Positions 1 to 8,657 are shown, counted from the stretch's first letter. The stretch: 64,000 nucleotides of DNA from Bosea sp. 29B (GCF_902506165.1 NZ_LR733817.1:4865625-4929624); one strand, 5' to 3'. Program-made: numbers and translations. Notes: generated by a model from the sequence alone, not told the origin.

Positions 1-324
1 GCCTTCGACCGTCGCAAGCTCGATATCCTCACCGAACATACGATCTCGTCACGCGATGCGCTGGCGCGCGAGCTCGATTGCGTCAGGGAACGCGGCTACG
101 CCGTGGCTCCGAACGAGGACACGCTCGGCATCAACGCGCTCGCGGCCCCCGTCCTCGACGAGACCGGCACGGCGATCGGCTCGATCGCGATCGTCGGCTC
201 GATCCAGTACATCAAGGCCGAGCCGGACAAGGCACAGGTCGACGCCGTTCTGCGCGCCGCGATCAAGGCGTCGTGGAATCTCGGCTACAAGGGCTCGATC
301 ATTCCGCTGCGCCGCCCGGCCTGA
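1..324 (+). CDS. IclR-family transcriptional regulator, C-terminal fragment
   Basis: This is the last 107 codons of a gene that begins upstream of the window. The peptide reads through YAVAPNEDTLGINALAAPVLD and then GSIAIVGSIQYI, the usual core of the IclR effector-binding domain (ligand pocket and dimer face). The N-terminal winged helix lies outside the window, so binding specificity cannot be judged. A gene for a solute-binding protein follows on the same strand after 285 nt, and its promoter region holds an IclR-type palindrome, so this regulator probably controls it. The family assignment rests on the domain pattern; the ligand is unknown. Confidence 0.85.
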   Translation, partial: AFDRRKLDILTEHTISSRDALARELDCVRERGYAVAPNEDTLGINALAAPVLDETGTAIGSIAIVGSIQYIKAEPDKAQVDAVLRAAIKASWNLGYKGSIIPLRRPA

Positions 325-519
325 CGGCCGCGCCTGGCGTCAAGAAGCCAGCCGGACAGTTCCGGGCAATCGCGCCGCATCCGTCGCCGGCCGCTGCCGC
401 GCCGTGACGGCCTTCACCATCGCCATCCCCGCTTGTCGGCGTACCAGCGTCGGGTCGCCCGCGCTCGCGCCTCTGCGTCGACGCGTGGTTCCGTTGACAG
501 AGAAAGTGAGGGAATATAC

Positions 520-536
520 GTTTCTTATAAAGAAAC
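520..536. promoter_or_regulatory. IclR-like palindromic operator in the 325-609 intergenic region
   Basis: GTTTCTT-ATA-AAGAAAC is a perfect 7-3-7 inverted repeat, and another GTTTCG half-site follows at about 539. A TTGACA-like -35 lies at 494-499 and TATACG near 515-520, so the palindrome would overlap or follow the core promoter of the solute-binding protein gene at 610. The GTTTC...GAAAC form matches sites known for IclR-family repressors, and an IclR gene ends just upstream. The remainder of 325-609 shows no gene. Confidence 0.55.
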
Positions 537-609
537 ATCGTTTCGTAAAAATGGCGTCTGAACTCAACACGACAGCCATTGAATCGCGAAACCAAAAAGG
601 GGAATCATC

Positions 610-1644
610 ATGACGGGCCTCGCCGCTCTGGCTGGATTTTCAGCGATCGCTTTAGCATCTTCAGCCGCATTAGCCGACAGTCTCACGGTTGCGACATGGG
701 GCGGAAGCTACACCCAGAAGCAGCGCTCGGTACTGATGGAGCCCTATACCAAGAAAACAGGTACCGTAGTACGGGACGCCGTCTACACTGGAGGGCTCGG
801 CCAGATCCGGGCGATGGTCGAAGCCAGGAACACCGTCTGGGACGTAATCACGCTTGGTTCCCCGGAGACGATCAACGCCTGCGCCGAGGGGGCGATCGTC
901 GAGCTCGACAAGTCGAAGCTGACGCACGCCGCCGATTTCCCGGCCGGCGGCATCACACCTTGCGGCATCGGTTCCGTCGGCTGGTCGCTGGTACTGGCCT
1001 ACAACAGCAAGCTGACAGGCGAGCAGCCGAAGACCTGGGCCGATTTCTGGGATCTGAAGACATATCCCGGCAAGCGCGCGCTGCGTCGCCAGCCGAAGGC
1101 GACGCTGGAGATCGCCCTGCTGGCGGACGGCGTTACGCGCGAGGATGTCTACAAGGTCATGCGGACGCCCGCCGGTATCGACCGCGCCTTCAGGAAGCTC
1201 GACGAGATCAAGTCGAGCATCCAGTGGTGGGAGGCCGGAGCGCAGCCCTCGGACTGGCTCAGTTCGGGCAATGTCGTGATGTCGACCTCCTTCATCGGCC
1301 GCATCCTCGAGGCCCGCGCCGAAGGGGCGCCGCTGGGCTATGGCTGGCAGGACGCCTTCTACACGATCGACTACTGGACCATCGTCAGCGGCGGCAAGAA
1401 CATCGATCGGGCCTACGAGTTCATCAATTTCGCGACCTCACCGGAGGCGCAGGCCGCTTTTTCGGCGATCCAGCCGGTCGCGCCGGTCAACGGCAAGTCC
1501 GCCGGCCTGCTCGCACCCGACCGCTTGCCGCTGATGCCGGTCGGCAAGAACCTCGAGCAGAACGTCCGCTACGACGAGCAGTTCTGGAACGACAATCTCG
1601 AGGCGCTGAACGAGCGCTTCAACGCCTGGCTGGCCAAGGGCTGA
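610..1644 (+). CDS. ABC transporter substrate-binding protein, polyamine/PotD-like (orphan)
   Basis: A 344-residue periplasmic binding protein. A signal peptide without a strongly basic n-region runs to about residue 22 (cleavage near ALA-DS). The mature protein opens SLTVATWGGSYTQ, typical of the spermidine/putrescine (PotD, SBP_bac_8) class. The start is fixed by AAAAAGGGG just upstream, and no in-frame start codon lies between this ATG and the previous in-frame stop. No permease or ATPase follows: the next gene is convergent, so the protein is an orphan here and must use a transporter encoded elsewhere, perhaps upstream of the window. An IclR-type operator in front suggests induction by its substrate. 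Substrate unknown. Confidence 0.85.
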   Translation: MTGLAALAGFSAIALASSAALADSLTVATWGGSYTQKQRSVLMEPYTKKTGTVVRDAVYTGGLGQIRAMVEARNTVWDVITLGSPETINACAEGAIVELDKSKLTHAADFPAGGITPCGIGSVGWSLVLAYNSKLTGEQPKTWADFWDLKTYPGKRALRRQPKATLEIALLADGVTREDVYKVMRTPAGIDRAFRKLDEIKSSIQWWEAGAQPSDWLSSGNVVMSTSFIGRILEARAEGAPLGYGWQDAFYTIDYWTIVSGGKNIDRAYEFINFATSPEAQAAFSAIQPVAPVNGKSAGLLAPDRLPLMPVGKNLEQNVRYDEQFWNDNLEALNERFNAWLAKG

Positions 1645-1677
1645 CCCGGCGCAGCCCCGGGGGCGAGGCGCTCGCGC

Positions 1678-3063
1678 TCAACCTGCTCGTTCGAAGGTGA
1701 CCATGTGGCGCGGGGGATTGGCGGCAGTCAGCTTGACCTGGATCGCATCGCCCGGGCTGCCACCTTGCCCGCGAACCCGCGCGACAACAGGCAGGTCGCA
1801 GAGCTGGATGCGCAGGCCGTGCTCGTCCGCATCGGTCACCACTGCCTTGAATGTGGTGCCTTCACTGCCTTTCAGCATCACGGCCTCGGCCAGATCGATC
1901 ACGGCTCGGTCGATCTGACCGTCGCGGGCGTCGGCCCGCGCCATCACCGGGGGCAATTGTTCGAATGCGGCCGATACCGCCGGCGGCACCGGCTGGCCGT
2001 TTGCGATCGCCAGGGCGGCACGCACGACATAGCGGTCGGCCAGACGGCGCAGCGGCGCCGTGGCATGCACATAGCTCGCTGCCATCGGCGCATGCCAGGG
2101 TAGGGTGCCTTCGCGGTAGGGAACATAGCTCGCGCCGCCGCTGGCCCTCCTCACCGCCAGCATGAAGGCCGCGTGCCTGCTGTCGGCGAGGTTCAGCGTC
2201 TTCTCGAACTGGACGAGGGGCTCCATCCCCGGCCATGACAATCCCAGCGCCTGCGCCGTGTGACGCAGGCGCTGAACGGCCTTCTCATCCGGCTCGGGCA
2301 TGACCCGGAACAGGCCGGTATGGGCTGCCAGGAGGGCGTCGGCGATGGCGAGATTGCTGGCCAGCGACAAGGCCGCATTCTGCTCCTCGCTTCGCAGGCG
2401 CGGCCGGAACGTCAGCTGGTAGCGGCCATCATCGAGAGCGCTGACCTCCTGTTCGGGCGGGTCGACGCGCGCCGCGCCGCGCCGGCTTTCGGCAGCGTCG
2501 ATACGGCGGGACAGCTCCTCGAAATCGGGTGGCAGGTCGGCGGCGCGGACGCAGTCATAGGCGAGCTTGGCCGTACTGCGGATGACGGCCCGCTCGGCGC
2601 CGTCGAGATGGACATTGCCGTCCGCGTCGACCCGGGTCGTGAAGATCACGGCCGGCCGGGAGACCGCCGGGAGCAGACTCGCTGCGCCCTCGGTCAGGGC
2701 CGGTGGATACAGCCCGGCCTTGCCGTCCGGCAGGTAGATCGTCGTGCCGCGTCGCCAGGCCTCCCGGTCGACTGCGTCGCCATCGTCGACGAACCAGGCG
2801 ACATCGGCGATGGCGTAGTGCAGCAGCAGGTCGCGGCCGCTGCGCTCGATCGCGAAGGCCTGGTCGAGATCCGTCGAGGTCGCGGGGTCCAGCGTGACGA
2901 AGGGCCGGTCGGTGCGATCGGCATGCTCGGTCGGCATGCGCCCGGCTGCTGCTTTCGCTGCGGCGAGGACTTCGGACGGAAACTGGTCCGCTACGCTGAA
3001 TTGCCGGCGGATCGCGGCCAGTCCGTCGATCAGCGCATGGGTGGAGTCGATAAGCGTCTTCAT
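1678..3063 (-). CDS. RNB-domain ribonuclease (short RNase II/R-like)
   Basis: About 461 residues carrying the RNB exoribonuclease domain. The metal-binding motif near the N-terminus reads DPATSTDLDQAF; compared with RNase II (D201, D207, D209, D210) the first three aspartates are kept and the fourth is Gln. The C-terminal part carries SYVHATAPLRRLADRYV, the conserved RNB RNA-binding/catalytic arginine region, followed by a small beta-rich tail. No S1 or cold-shock domain is recognisable, so this is the short form rather than RNase R. The chosen ATG begins MKTLIDST; a longer reading frame continues upstream without RNB homology. It is convergent with the solute-binding protein gene. The 255 nt between this gene and gbcB hold nothing I recognise. 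Confidence 0.85.
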   Translation of the reverse strand: MKTLIDSTHALIDGLAAIRRQFSVADQFPSEVLAAAKAAAGRMPTEHADRTDRPFVTLDPATSTDLDQAFAIERSGRDLLLHYAIADVAWFVDDGDAVDREAWRRGTTIYLPDGKAGLYPPALTEGAASLLPAVSRPAVIFTTRVDADGNVHLDGAERAVIRSTAKLAYDCVRAADLPPDFEELSRRIDAAESRRGAARVDPPEQEVSALDDGRYQLTFRPRLRSEEQNAALSLASNLAIADALLAAHTGLFRVMPEPDEKAVQRLRHTAQALGLSWPGMEPLVQFEKTLNLADSRHAAFMLAVRRASGGASYVPYREGTLPWHAPMAASYVHATAPLRRLADRYVVRAALAIANGQPVPPAVSAAFEQLPPVMARADARDGQIDRAVIDLAEAVMLKGSEGTTFKAVVTDADEHGLRIQLCDLPVVARVRGQGGSPGDAIQVKLTAANPPRHMVTFERAG

Positions 3064-3318
3064 GCCGTCCTGCCGGCCTCCACCTGTCGTTCGGCAGGCT
3101 GCGAAGGCGCCGGCCAAGGAGTTTGCCAATGGCCATGTTAGCCGAGCGCGACGCAGAGCAGCAGGCCAATCCCCAGCTTCCTGCACAATCCCTGGTGGTG
3201 CTGGTACGATGGCCAGCCTGCGCCGCGGGAGGCTTGGCGGCCCAAAGGCTTCAGTCATCGCTTTGAACGGGGCAATCCACATTCCCGGAGCGCTTCGCCG
3301 CAACGCCGGCAGCGCGTC

Positions 3319-4374
3319 CTACAACGCGATCGTCACATCCGAGCGTGGGCGGGACGAGCAGGCGAGGATATAGCCCTGCGCCTCCTCCTCGGGCGAGATC
3401 CCGCCCTCGTGCCGCATCTCGACCGAGCCTTCGACGAGGCTGACCCGGCAGGTGCCGCACATCCCGGAGGCACAGCCGCAGGGGATGACGATGGTCTGGC
3501 GCGTTGCTGCCTGCAGCAGCGTCTCGCCCGGCCGGGCGATGAAATGCTTGTCGCCGAACGTCACGGCATAGCCCCCGGCCGGCGCATCGGCCGGAACCGG
3601 CGGCGGAGCCACAGGTGCGACGGCACCGAAATGCTCGACATGGAAGAGGTCCCGGGCGCCGCCCTCGGCAGCGTGGATCAGCCGCGCTTCCTCCATGAAG
3701 CCGGCAGGGCCGCAGCAGAAGACCTCGCGGCGCCCGTAATCCGGCAGTGCGACCGAGACCAGTCGCCGCCCGAGCCGGCCGGCGAAGCCGAACCAGCCGG
3801 GCTCTGGCCGGCTGGCGAGCATCGCGACCTTGAGATTGGGCATCCGCGCCTGCAGCTCGGCGAGTTCCCGGGCGAACAGGATGTCGCGCGGCGTCCGTGC
3901 GGCATGGAGCCAATGCACATCGATATCAGGCTTGGTCGCAGCGAGATGGCGCAACATCGCCATCAACGGGCTTGCGCCGGAGCCGGCCGAGACCAGGGCG
4001 ATCCTGTCGGTCGTGCGGCTGTCGATAGTGAAGCGGCCCTTCGGCGGCCGACTTTCGAGCCGTGCGCCGACCACGAGTTCATCGTGCAGCCAGCGGGTGA
4101 TGCGGCCCGTGGCATGCGCCTTGATCGTCATCGCAATCGTACCGGAGGCATCCGGCGCAGAGGCGAGCGAGAAAGTGCGGAACAGCGTCTCACCGCCGAT
4201 CGAGAGCTTCAGCGTCATCGACTGGCCGGCAGCGTAGCGCGGTACGCCACCCTCCGGCCGAAAGGTGAAAGTTTTCACATCGTGCGTCTCGTCGCGGATC
4301 TTGGCGACGGTGAGCTGCAGCAGATCGGCAGCTGGGGCAGCTGCGGCTGGTGCTTCGAGGCTGTCCAGGCTCAT
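3319..4374 (-). CDS. gbcB: Glycine betaine demethylase reductase subunit (GbcB-like)
   Basis: A 351-residue electron-transfer partner of the Rieske oxygenase encoded just upstream. The N-terminal half is a ferredoxin-NADP reductase fold: RTFSL at 66-70 binds flavin, SAGSGASPLMAM at 129-140 and CCGPAGFM near 220 bind NAD(P). The C-terminal third is a plant-type [2Fe-2S] ferredoxin with C301, C306, C309 and C339 in CASGMCGTC ... ILACSSRP. This FAD-NAD-ferredoxin order is that of GbcB. Its ATG overlaps the gbcA stop by four bases (ATGA), indicating translational coupling. Family knowledge: GbcAB removes one methyl from betaine to give dimethylglycine and formaldehyde. A stachydrine- or carnitine-type demethylase reductase is the main alternative. 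Confidence 0.85.
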   Translation of the reverse strand: MSLDSLEAPAAAAPAADLLQLTVAKIRDETHDVKTFTFRPEGGVPRYAAGQSMTLKLSIGGETLFRTFSLASAPDASGTIAMTIKAHATGRITRWLHDELVVGARLESRPPKGRFTIDSRTTDRIALVSAGSGASPLMAMLRHLAATKPDIDVHWLHAARTPRDILFARELAELQARMPNLKVAMLASRPEPGWFGFAGRLGRRLVSVALPDYGRREVFCCGPAGFMEEARLIHAAEGGARDLFHVEHFGAVAPVAPPPVPADAPAGGYAVTFGDKHFIARPGETLLQAATRQTIVIPCGCASGMCGTCRVSLVEGSVEMRHEGGISPEEEAQGYILACSSRPRSDVTIAL

Positions 4375-5609
4375 TCGGCGGCGATCCTGAACGGCGCGGG
4401 CTCGCCGGCATAGGTGGCCATCTTGCCGGCATACCAGTTGGTGAAGTTGGTGAGCATGAACTCGGTCGGAGCATAGGGGCCGGGCTGATAGCCCATCGAG
4501 CGGATGCCGGCATGGTTCACCGCCGCGAGCTCGGCATCCTGCGCATTGGTCGCGATCCAGACCTCGGTCAACCGCTGGATGTCGTAATCGACGCCCTCGA
4601 CCGCATCCTCGTGCACCAGCCAGGTCGTGCGCACCGCGGTCTTGTCCTGGGAGAGTGGCAGCACCCTGAAATGCAGAATGTGGTCGGCGAGGAAGTGGTT
4701 CCAGTTGTTCGGCACCCGGAACATCCGAACCGAGCCGAGATCGGGCTCGGTGAAGTCGGCGAGCAGCTTGTTGCAGGCCGGCCCGCCATCCATCGTGAAC
4801 GATAGCGCTCCCTCATGGAACGGCAGGCGGATACAGCGGAACTCCTGCCCGCCATCGACCGGCTGATGCGGCAGGCCGAGGCCATCCCATTTCGCCGTCT
4901 TGCGGTCCATCAGTCCCTTGAACTCGGCCGGTCCGTGCGGATCGTCCGGCAATGCGAATTCGACCAGCGTCACCAGGAGCTCCGGATGATTGCCGGCGCA
5001 GTGGTAGCATTCACGGTTGTTCTCGATGACGAGCTTCCAGTTGGCGTCCTCGATCAGGGTCATCTCGAAGGCGACCTTGGTCCGCTCCGGCATATGCGGC
5101 GCGATATAGGGCGTCACCGCCTCGCGATAGCGCGTCAGGTCGGGCGGGCTCTCTGCAAGGCAGATATAGACCATGCCGCAGATCACCTCGACATGGACGG
5201 GCTTCAGCCCATGGGCCGAGCGGTCGAAATCGGCCGGCATCTGGCGGGCATTGAGCAGCGAGCCGTCGAGCTCGTAGACCCACTGGTGATAAGGGCATAC
5301 GAGCCGGTTGGCGCGGCCCTTCTCATGGCCGCAGATGCGCGAGCCGCGATGGCGGCAGCTGTTGTGGAAGGCGCGCACCTGGCCGTCCCGGTCGCACAGC
5401 ACCACGACCGGGTTCTCGCCGACGGTCAGGGTCAGGTAGTCGCCCGGCTTCCTGATCTCGCAGGCATTGCAGGCGAACAGCCAGTCGCTCTCGAACACGG
5501 CCTTGATGTCGGTCTCGTGCATCGCCGGATCGACATAGAACGCCTGCGGCAGGCTATAGCCCTCGCGGCGCTCGGCGAGGAGCTGGCGGATGCGGTCGCG
5601 ATCGATCAT
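4371..5609 (-). CDS. gbcA: Rieske oxygenase, glycine betaine demethylase large subunit (GbcA-like)
   Basis: A 412-residue ring-hydroxylating-type oxygenase. The Rieske [2Fe-2S] ligands are C85-x-H87 and C105-x2-H108 (CRHRG ... CPYHQW). The non-haem iron region ENNRECYHCAGNHPE supplies H203 and H208. Length and motifs match GbcA, which demethylates glycine betaine; related Rieske enzymes act on stachydrine. The ATG at MIDRDRI is chosen because an AGGGG lies about ten bases upstream and the extra N-terminal residues of the longer frame look non-coding. It is divergent from the GlxA-type regulator and sits next to an osmoprotectant importer, which strongly supports betaine as substrate. Confidence 0.85.
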   Translation of the reverse strand: MIDRDRIRQLLAERREGYSLPQAFYVDPAMHETDIKAVFESDWLFACNACEIRKPGDYLTLTVGENPVVVLCDRDGQVRAFHNSCRHRGSRICGHEKGRANRLVCPYHQWVYELDGSLLNARQMPADFDRSAHGLKPVHVEVICGMVYICLAESPPDLTRYREAVTPYIAPHMPERTKVAFEMTLIEDANWKLVIENNRECYHCAGNHPELLVTLVEFALPDDPHGPAEFKGLMDRKTAKWDGLGLPHQPVDGGQEFRCIRLPFHEGALSFTMDGGPACNKLLADFTEPDLGSVRMFRVPNNWNHFLADHILHFRVLPLSQDKTAVRTTWLVHEDAVEGVDYDIQRLTEVWIATNAQDAELAAVNHAGIRSMGYQPGPYAPTEFMLTNFTNWYAGKMATYAGEPAPFRIAAE

Positions 5610-5698
5610 CGGCTGGTGACCCCTGCGGAGGATGGAGGCGATCTTGCGCCGTCGCAGGGGCGGGAGGCCGGAGCATTCCGACCTGGCCGGCAAGCTTT

Positions 5699-5720
5699 GC
5701 GACGAGGGAATGTCGCTTTC
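5699..5720. promoter_or_regulatory. Putative operator in gbcA/regulator divergent promoter
   Basis: GCGAC-N8-GTCGC followed by TTTC. A near-identical element, GCGAC-N7-GTCGC-TTTC, lies in front of the betaine importer at 6807-6827. A second inverted repeat, CATTG-CAA-CAATG, adjoins it at 5720-5732. The shared motif is most simply the binding site of the GlxA/AraC-type regulator encoded at 5793. Confidence 0.5.
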
Positions 5721-5792
5721 ATTGCAACAATGTCGGAAATCCGCTTCCTTTGACCGGTTCCCGGCGGGATCATCAGGGGAGGAGGTCGAGGC

Positions 5793-6788
5793 ATGATGAG
5801 AGAGGCGTCAGCCGGTACCCAGATCGTCACGCTGCTGCTCGTCGAGGGTTTCTCGATGATGAGCGTCGCCTCGGCCATCGAGCCGCTGCGCTCGCTCAAT
5901 CGCCTGGTCGACCGCGAGGCCTGGCGCTGGCGGTTGGCGAGCCTCGATGGCGGCGTCCTCGCCGCGTCGAACGGCATTCCGATCCCGGCCGAGGCTGCCG
6001 AGACCGCCTTGCCCGGCTCGCACTACTTCTTCGTCTGTGGCGGCCTGCGCATCCAGTCGGTCGACGAGCGGCGCTACCTGTCCATCCTGCGCAAGGCGGC
6101 GCGCAGCGGCGTGCGCGTCGGCTCGCTCTCGACCGGCACCTATCTGCTGGCGCGCGCCGGCCTGCTCGACGGCTATCGCTCGACGATCCACTGGGAGAAC
6201 CGCCCCGCCTTTCAGGAGGAGTTTCCCCATCTCGTCTGCACCGACAAGCTCTATGAGATCGACCGCGACCGGATGACCTGCTCGGGCGGCTCTGCGGCGA
6301 TGGACCTGATGCTGCACCTGATCACCGAGCGCCATGGCGCCGATCTCGCCCGCCGCGTCGCCAACCAGTTCCACCATGACCGCATCCGCGACGAGCGCGA
6401 CAACCAGAGCGGCGGGCGGCTGGAGCGGATGTCGAGCCTGCCGCCCGCCGTGCGCAACGCGCTCAAGCTGATGCAACGCCATGTCGAGGATACGATCTCG
6501 ATCGCCGAGATCGCCGAGAAGGTCGGCATGAGCCCGCGCCAGCTCGAGCGGCTGTTCCTGCGCTATCTGCAGACCTCGCCGGCGCGCTATTATCTCTCTT
6601 TGCGCATCGACCGGGCGCGTGAGCTGCTGCTCTATTCCGATCGTCCGGTCCTCGAGGTCGCGATCGCGGCCGGTTTTACCTCGACCTCGCATTTCGCCCA
6701 CTGGTTCAAAAAGCTGCAGGGCGTGCGGCCGAGCCAGCTGCGCGGACGGCCTGCGAGCGAGGAGGCGACACCGGCCTCGGCCAGCTGA
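5793..6788 (+). CDS. GlxA-family transcriptional regulator (DJ-1/PfpI + AraC HTH), GbdR-like
   Basis: A 331-residue activator. Residues 1 to about 185 form a DJ-1/PfpI (class I amidotransferase-like) sensing domain (QIVTLLLVEGFSMMSVASAIEPL). Residues about 225 to 318 form a double AraC helix-turn-helix (ISIAEIAEKVGMSPRQLERLF ... EVAIAAGFTSTSHFAHWFK). This is the architecture of GbdR, the betaine/dimethylglycine-responsive activator of gbcAB. A strong GGGGAGGAGG precedes the ATG. The gene is divergent from gbcAB and upstream of the betaine importer; matching palindromes in both promoters fit it controlling both. The ligand is inferred from context. Confidence 0.85.
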   Translation: MMREASAGTQIVTLLLVEGFSMMSVASAIEPLRSLNRLVDREAWRWRLASLDGGVLAASNGIPIPAEAAETALPGSHYFFVCGGLRIQSVDERRYLSILRKAARSGVRVGSLSTGTYLLARAGLLDGYRSTIHWENRPAFQEEFPHLVCTDKLYEIDRDRMTCSGGSAAMDLMLHLITERHGADLARRVANQFHHDRIRDERDNQSGGRLERMSSLPPAVRNALKLMQRHVEDTISIAEIAEKVGMSPRQLERLFLRYLQTSPARYYLSLRIDRARELLLYSDRPVLEVAIAAGFTSTSHFAHWFKKLQGVRPSQLRGRPASEEATPASAS

Positions 6789-6797
6789 GCACGGCAG

Positions 6798-6827
6798 GTC
6801 GCAAGCGCGACATGCGATGTCGCTTTC
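6798..6827. promoter_or_regulatory. Putative operator upstream of the osmoprotectant importer
   Basis: Three alternating half-sites read GTCGC-N4-GCGAC-N7-GTCGC-TTTC. The right-hand pair is the perfect palindrome GCGACAT-GCG-ATGTCGC (6807-6823). The 11-mer ATGTCGCTTTC occurs here and also at 5710-5720 in the gbcA promoter. It is probably the site through which the GlxA-type regulator links betaine uptake to demethylation. Confidence 0.5.
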
Positions 6828-6899
6828 CCGGCCCGAGGCTGGAACGGTTCTGATCGACACTTTCGCTGCAAGACGGATAACCGTCGGCGGGGAGCGGCA

Positions 6900-7553
6900 G
6901 TGGACACGATCGCCTTCATCATGGCGAATCTTCCGGTGATCGGGCAGCGCATGCTCGAGCATGTCTCGCTGGTCGCCGTCTCGGTCGGCGTCGCGATCCT
7001 GACCGGCGTGCCGACCGGCATCGCCATCACCCAGAGCAGGCGTGCGGCGGATCTCGTCCTCTACATCGCCTCGATCATCATCACGATCCCCTCGATCGCG
7101 CTGTTCGGCCTCCTGATCCCGCTGCTCTCGGCCATCGGCCACGGCATCGGCTACCTGCCGGCGGTGATCGCGCTGATCCTCTATGCGCAGCTGCCGATCA
7201 TCCGGAACACCTATACGGCGATCATGAACGTCGATCCGGCGTTGCGCGAGGCGGCCCGCGGCATGGGCATGACCACGCTGGAGCGGCTGCGCCGCGTCGA
7301 GCTGCCGCTGGCGCTGCCGGTGATCCTGAACGGGGTGCGCAGCGCCGTGGTGCTGAACATCGCGATCGCCGCGATTGCGACCTATATCGGCGCCGGCGGG
7401 CTCGGCACCTTCATCTCGCGGGGCATCTCGCAGACCGACATCCGCCAGCTCCTGACCGGCGCCATTGCCGTCAGCCTGCTCGCGATCCTCGCCGATTACG
7501 GACTGCTCTTCGCGCAGCGCCTGCTCACCTCGCCGGGATTGAAGCTGAAATGA
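6900..7553 (+). CDS. yehW: Osmoprotectant ABC transporter permease (YehW/OpuCB-like)
   Basis: A 217-residue inner-membrane permease with about five to six hydrophobic segments. The cytoplasmic EAA loop EAARGMGMTTLERLRRVELP docks the ATPase. It starts with GTG. It overlaps the following ATPase gene by four bases (ATGA), so the two are coupled. Together with the next three genes it forms a complete quaternary-amine importer of the OpuC/YehWXY-OsmF class. Family members import glycine betaine, choline or related solutes. Placement beside gbcAB suggests a catabolic rather than purely osmotic role. Confidence 0.9.
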   Translation: MDTIAFIMANLPVIGQRMLEHVSLVAVSVGVAILTGVPTGIAITQSRRAADLVLYIASIIITIPSIALFGLLIPLLSAIGHGIGYLPAVIALILYAQLPIIRNTYTAIMNVDPALREAARGMGMTTLERLRRVELPLALPVILNGVRSAVVLNIAIAAIATYIGAGGLGTFISRGISQTDIRQLLTGAIAVSLLAILADYGLLFAQRLLTSPGLKLK

Positions 7554-8656
7554 TCCGTCTCGAGCAGGTCTCCAAGCATTTCGGGACGATGATCGCCGTC
7601 GACCGCATCGACATGGAGGTGCCGGCCGGCGCTGTCTGCGTCCTGCTAGGCCCCTCGGGCTGCGGCAAGACCACCACGATGAAGATGATCAACCGGCTGA
7701 TCCCGCCGACCTCGGGCAGGATCTATGTCGACGGCAAGGATACGGCTGGCGTCGACGAGGTCACGCTGCGGCGCTCGATCGGCTACGTCATCCAGCAGAT
7801 CGGCCTGTTCCCCAACATGACGATCGAGGAGAACATCTGCGTCGTGCCGGACCTGCTCGGCTGGCCGGCGGGCAAATCGCGCAAGCGCGCCTCCGAGCTG
7901 CTCGACATGGTCAATCTCGACCCGTCGGTCTTCCTGAAGCGCTATCCCAAGCAGCTCTCCGGTGGCCAGCAGCAGCGCGTCGGCGTGGTGCGCGCGCTCG
8001 CCGCCGATCCGCCGGTGCTGCTGATGGACGAGCCCTTCGGCGCGATCGACCCGATCAACCGCGAGGTGATCCAGGACGAGTTCATGAAGCTCCAGGCGGA
8101 GCTGAAGAAGACCATCGTCTTCGTCAGCCACGACATCGACGAAGCCGTGAAGATGGCGAGCCGCATCGCGATCTTCCGCGACGGCAAGCTGATCCAGTAC
8201 GACACGCCCGACAACATCCTCGCCCATCCGATCGACGCCTTCGTTTCCGAGTTCGTCGGCTCGGATCGGACTCTGAAGCGGCTGCGGCTGATCAAGGTCA
8301 CCGACGCGATGATGGCGCAGCCGCCGCGCGTGCGCGCCGAGGACCCGCTCGACACCGCCGTCCGGCTGATGGAGGAGCACGGCCATGTCGCGATCGTGAT
8401 GGTCGGGCCGCGCGGCCGGGCGCGCGGCGTGGTGCGGCTGGAGGAGGCGCGCGAGCGCAAGGGCACGGTCGGCGAGCATCAGGAGCCGCTGCCGGGCGTC
8501 GTCAACATCCGCGACGATTTGCGCACCGCCGTCTCGCAGATGTTTACCCATGGCGTGACCTGGCTCGCCTGCGTCGACGATGACGGCTTCTACAAGGGCT
8601 ACGTTACCCAGAAGAGCATCACCCAGGTGCTCGGCGCGACCTATCGGGAAAGCTGA
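7550..8656 (+). CDS. yehX: Osmoprotectant ABC transporter ATP-binding protein with CBS domains (YehX/OpuCA-like)
   Basis: A 368-residue ATPase of the quaternary-amine transporter class. Walker A is GPSGCGKTTT (K40), the Q-loop is QQIGLFPN, the signature LSGGQQQRVGV, Walker B LLMDEPFGAIDP and the switch His follows in VSHDIDEA. After about residue 235 come two CBS motifs (around VRAEDPLDTAVRLMEEHGHV and REDLRTAV-like NIRDDLRTAV), which in OpuA-type transporters sense ionic strength. It is coupled to the upstream permease, and the second permease starts one base after the stop. It energises betaine-type uptake. Confidence 0.9.
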   Translation: MIRLEQVSKHFGTMIAVDRIDMEVPAGAVCVLLGPSGCGKTTTMKMINRLIPPTSGRIYVDGKDTAGVDEVTLRRSIGYVIQQIGLFPNMTIEENICVVPDLLGWPAGKSRKRASELLDMVNLDPSVFLKRYPKQLSGGQQQRVGVVRALAADPPVLLMDEPFGAIDPINREVIQDEFMKLQAELKKTIVFVSHDIDEAVKMASRIAIFRDGKLIQYDTPDNILAHPIDAFVSEFVGSDRTLKRLRLIKVTDAMMAQPPRVRAEDPLDTAVRLMEEHGHVAIVMVGPRGRARGVVRLEEARERKGTVGEHQEPLPGVVNIRDDLRTAVSQMFTHGVTWLACVDDDGFYKGYVTQKSITQVLGATYRES

Positions 8657-8657
8657 G

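Noticed and set aside
2260..3141. Long plus-strand open frame opposite the RNB gene
   Set aside because: GC-rich antisense frame without a ribosome site or recognisable domain; the minus strand carries clear RNB motifs.
4371..5609. Aromatic-ring dioxygenase
   Set aside because: Rieske and iron motifs alone would allow it, but the GbcB-type reductase, GlxA regulator and osmoprotectant importer alongside fit betaine demethylation better.
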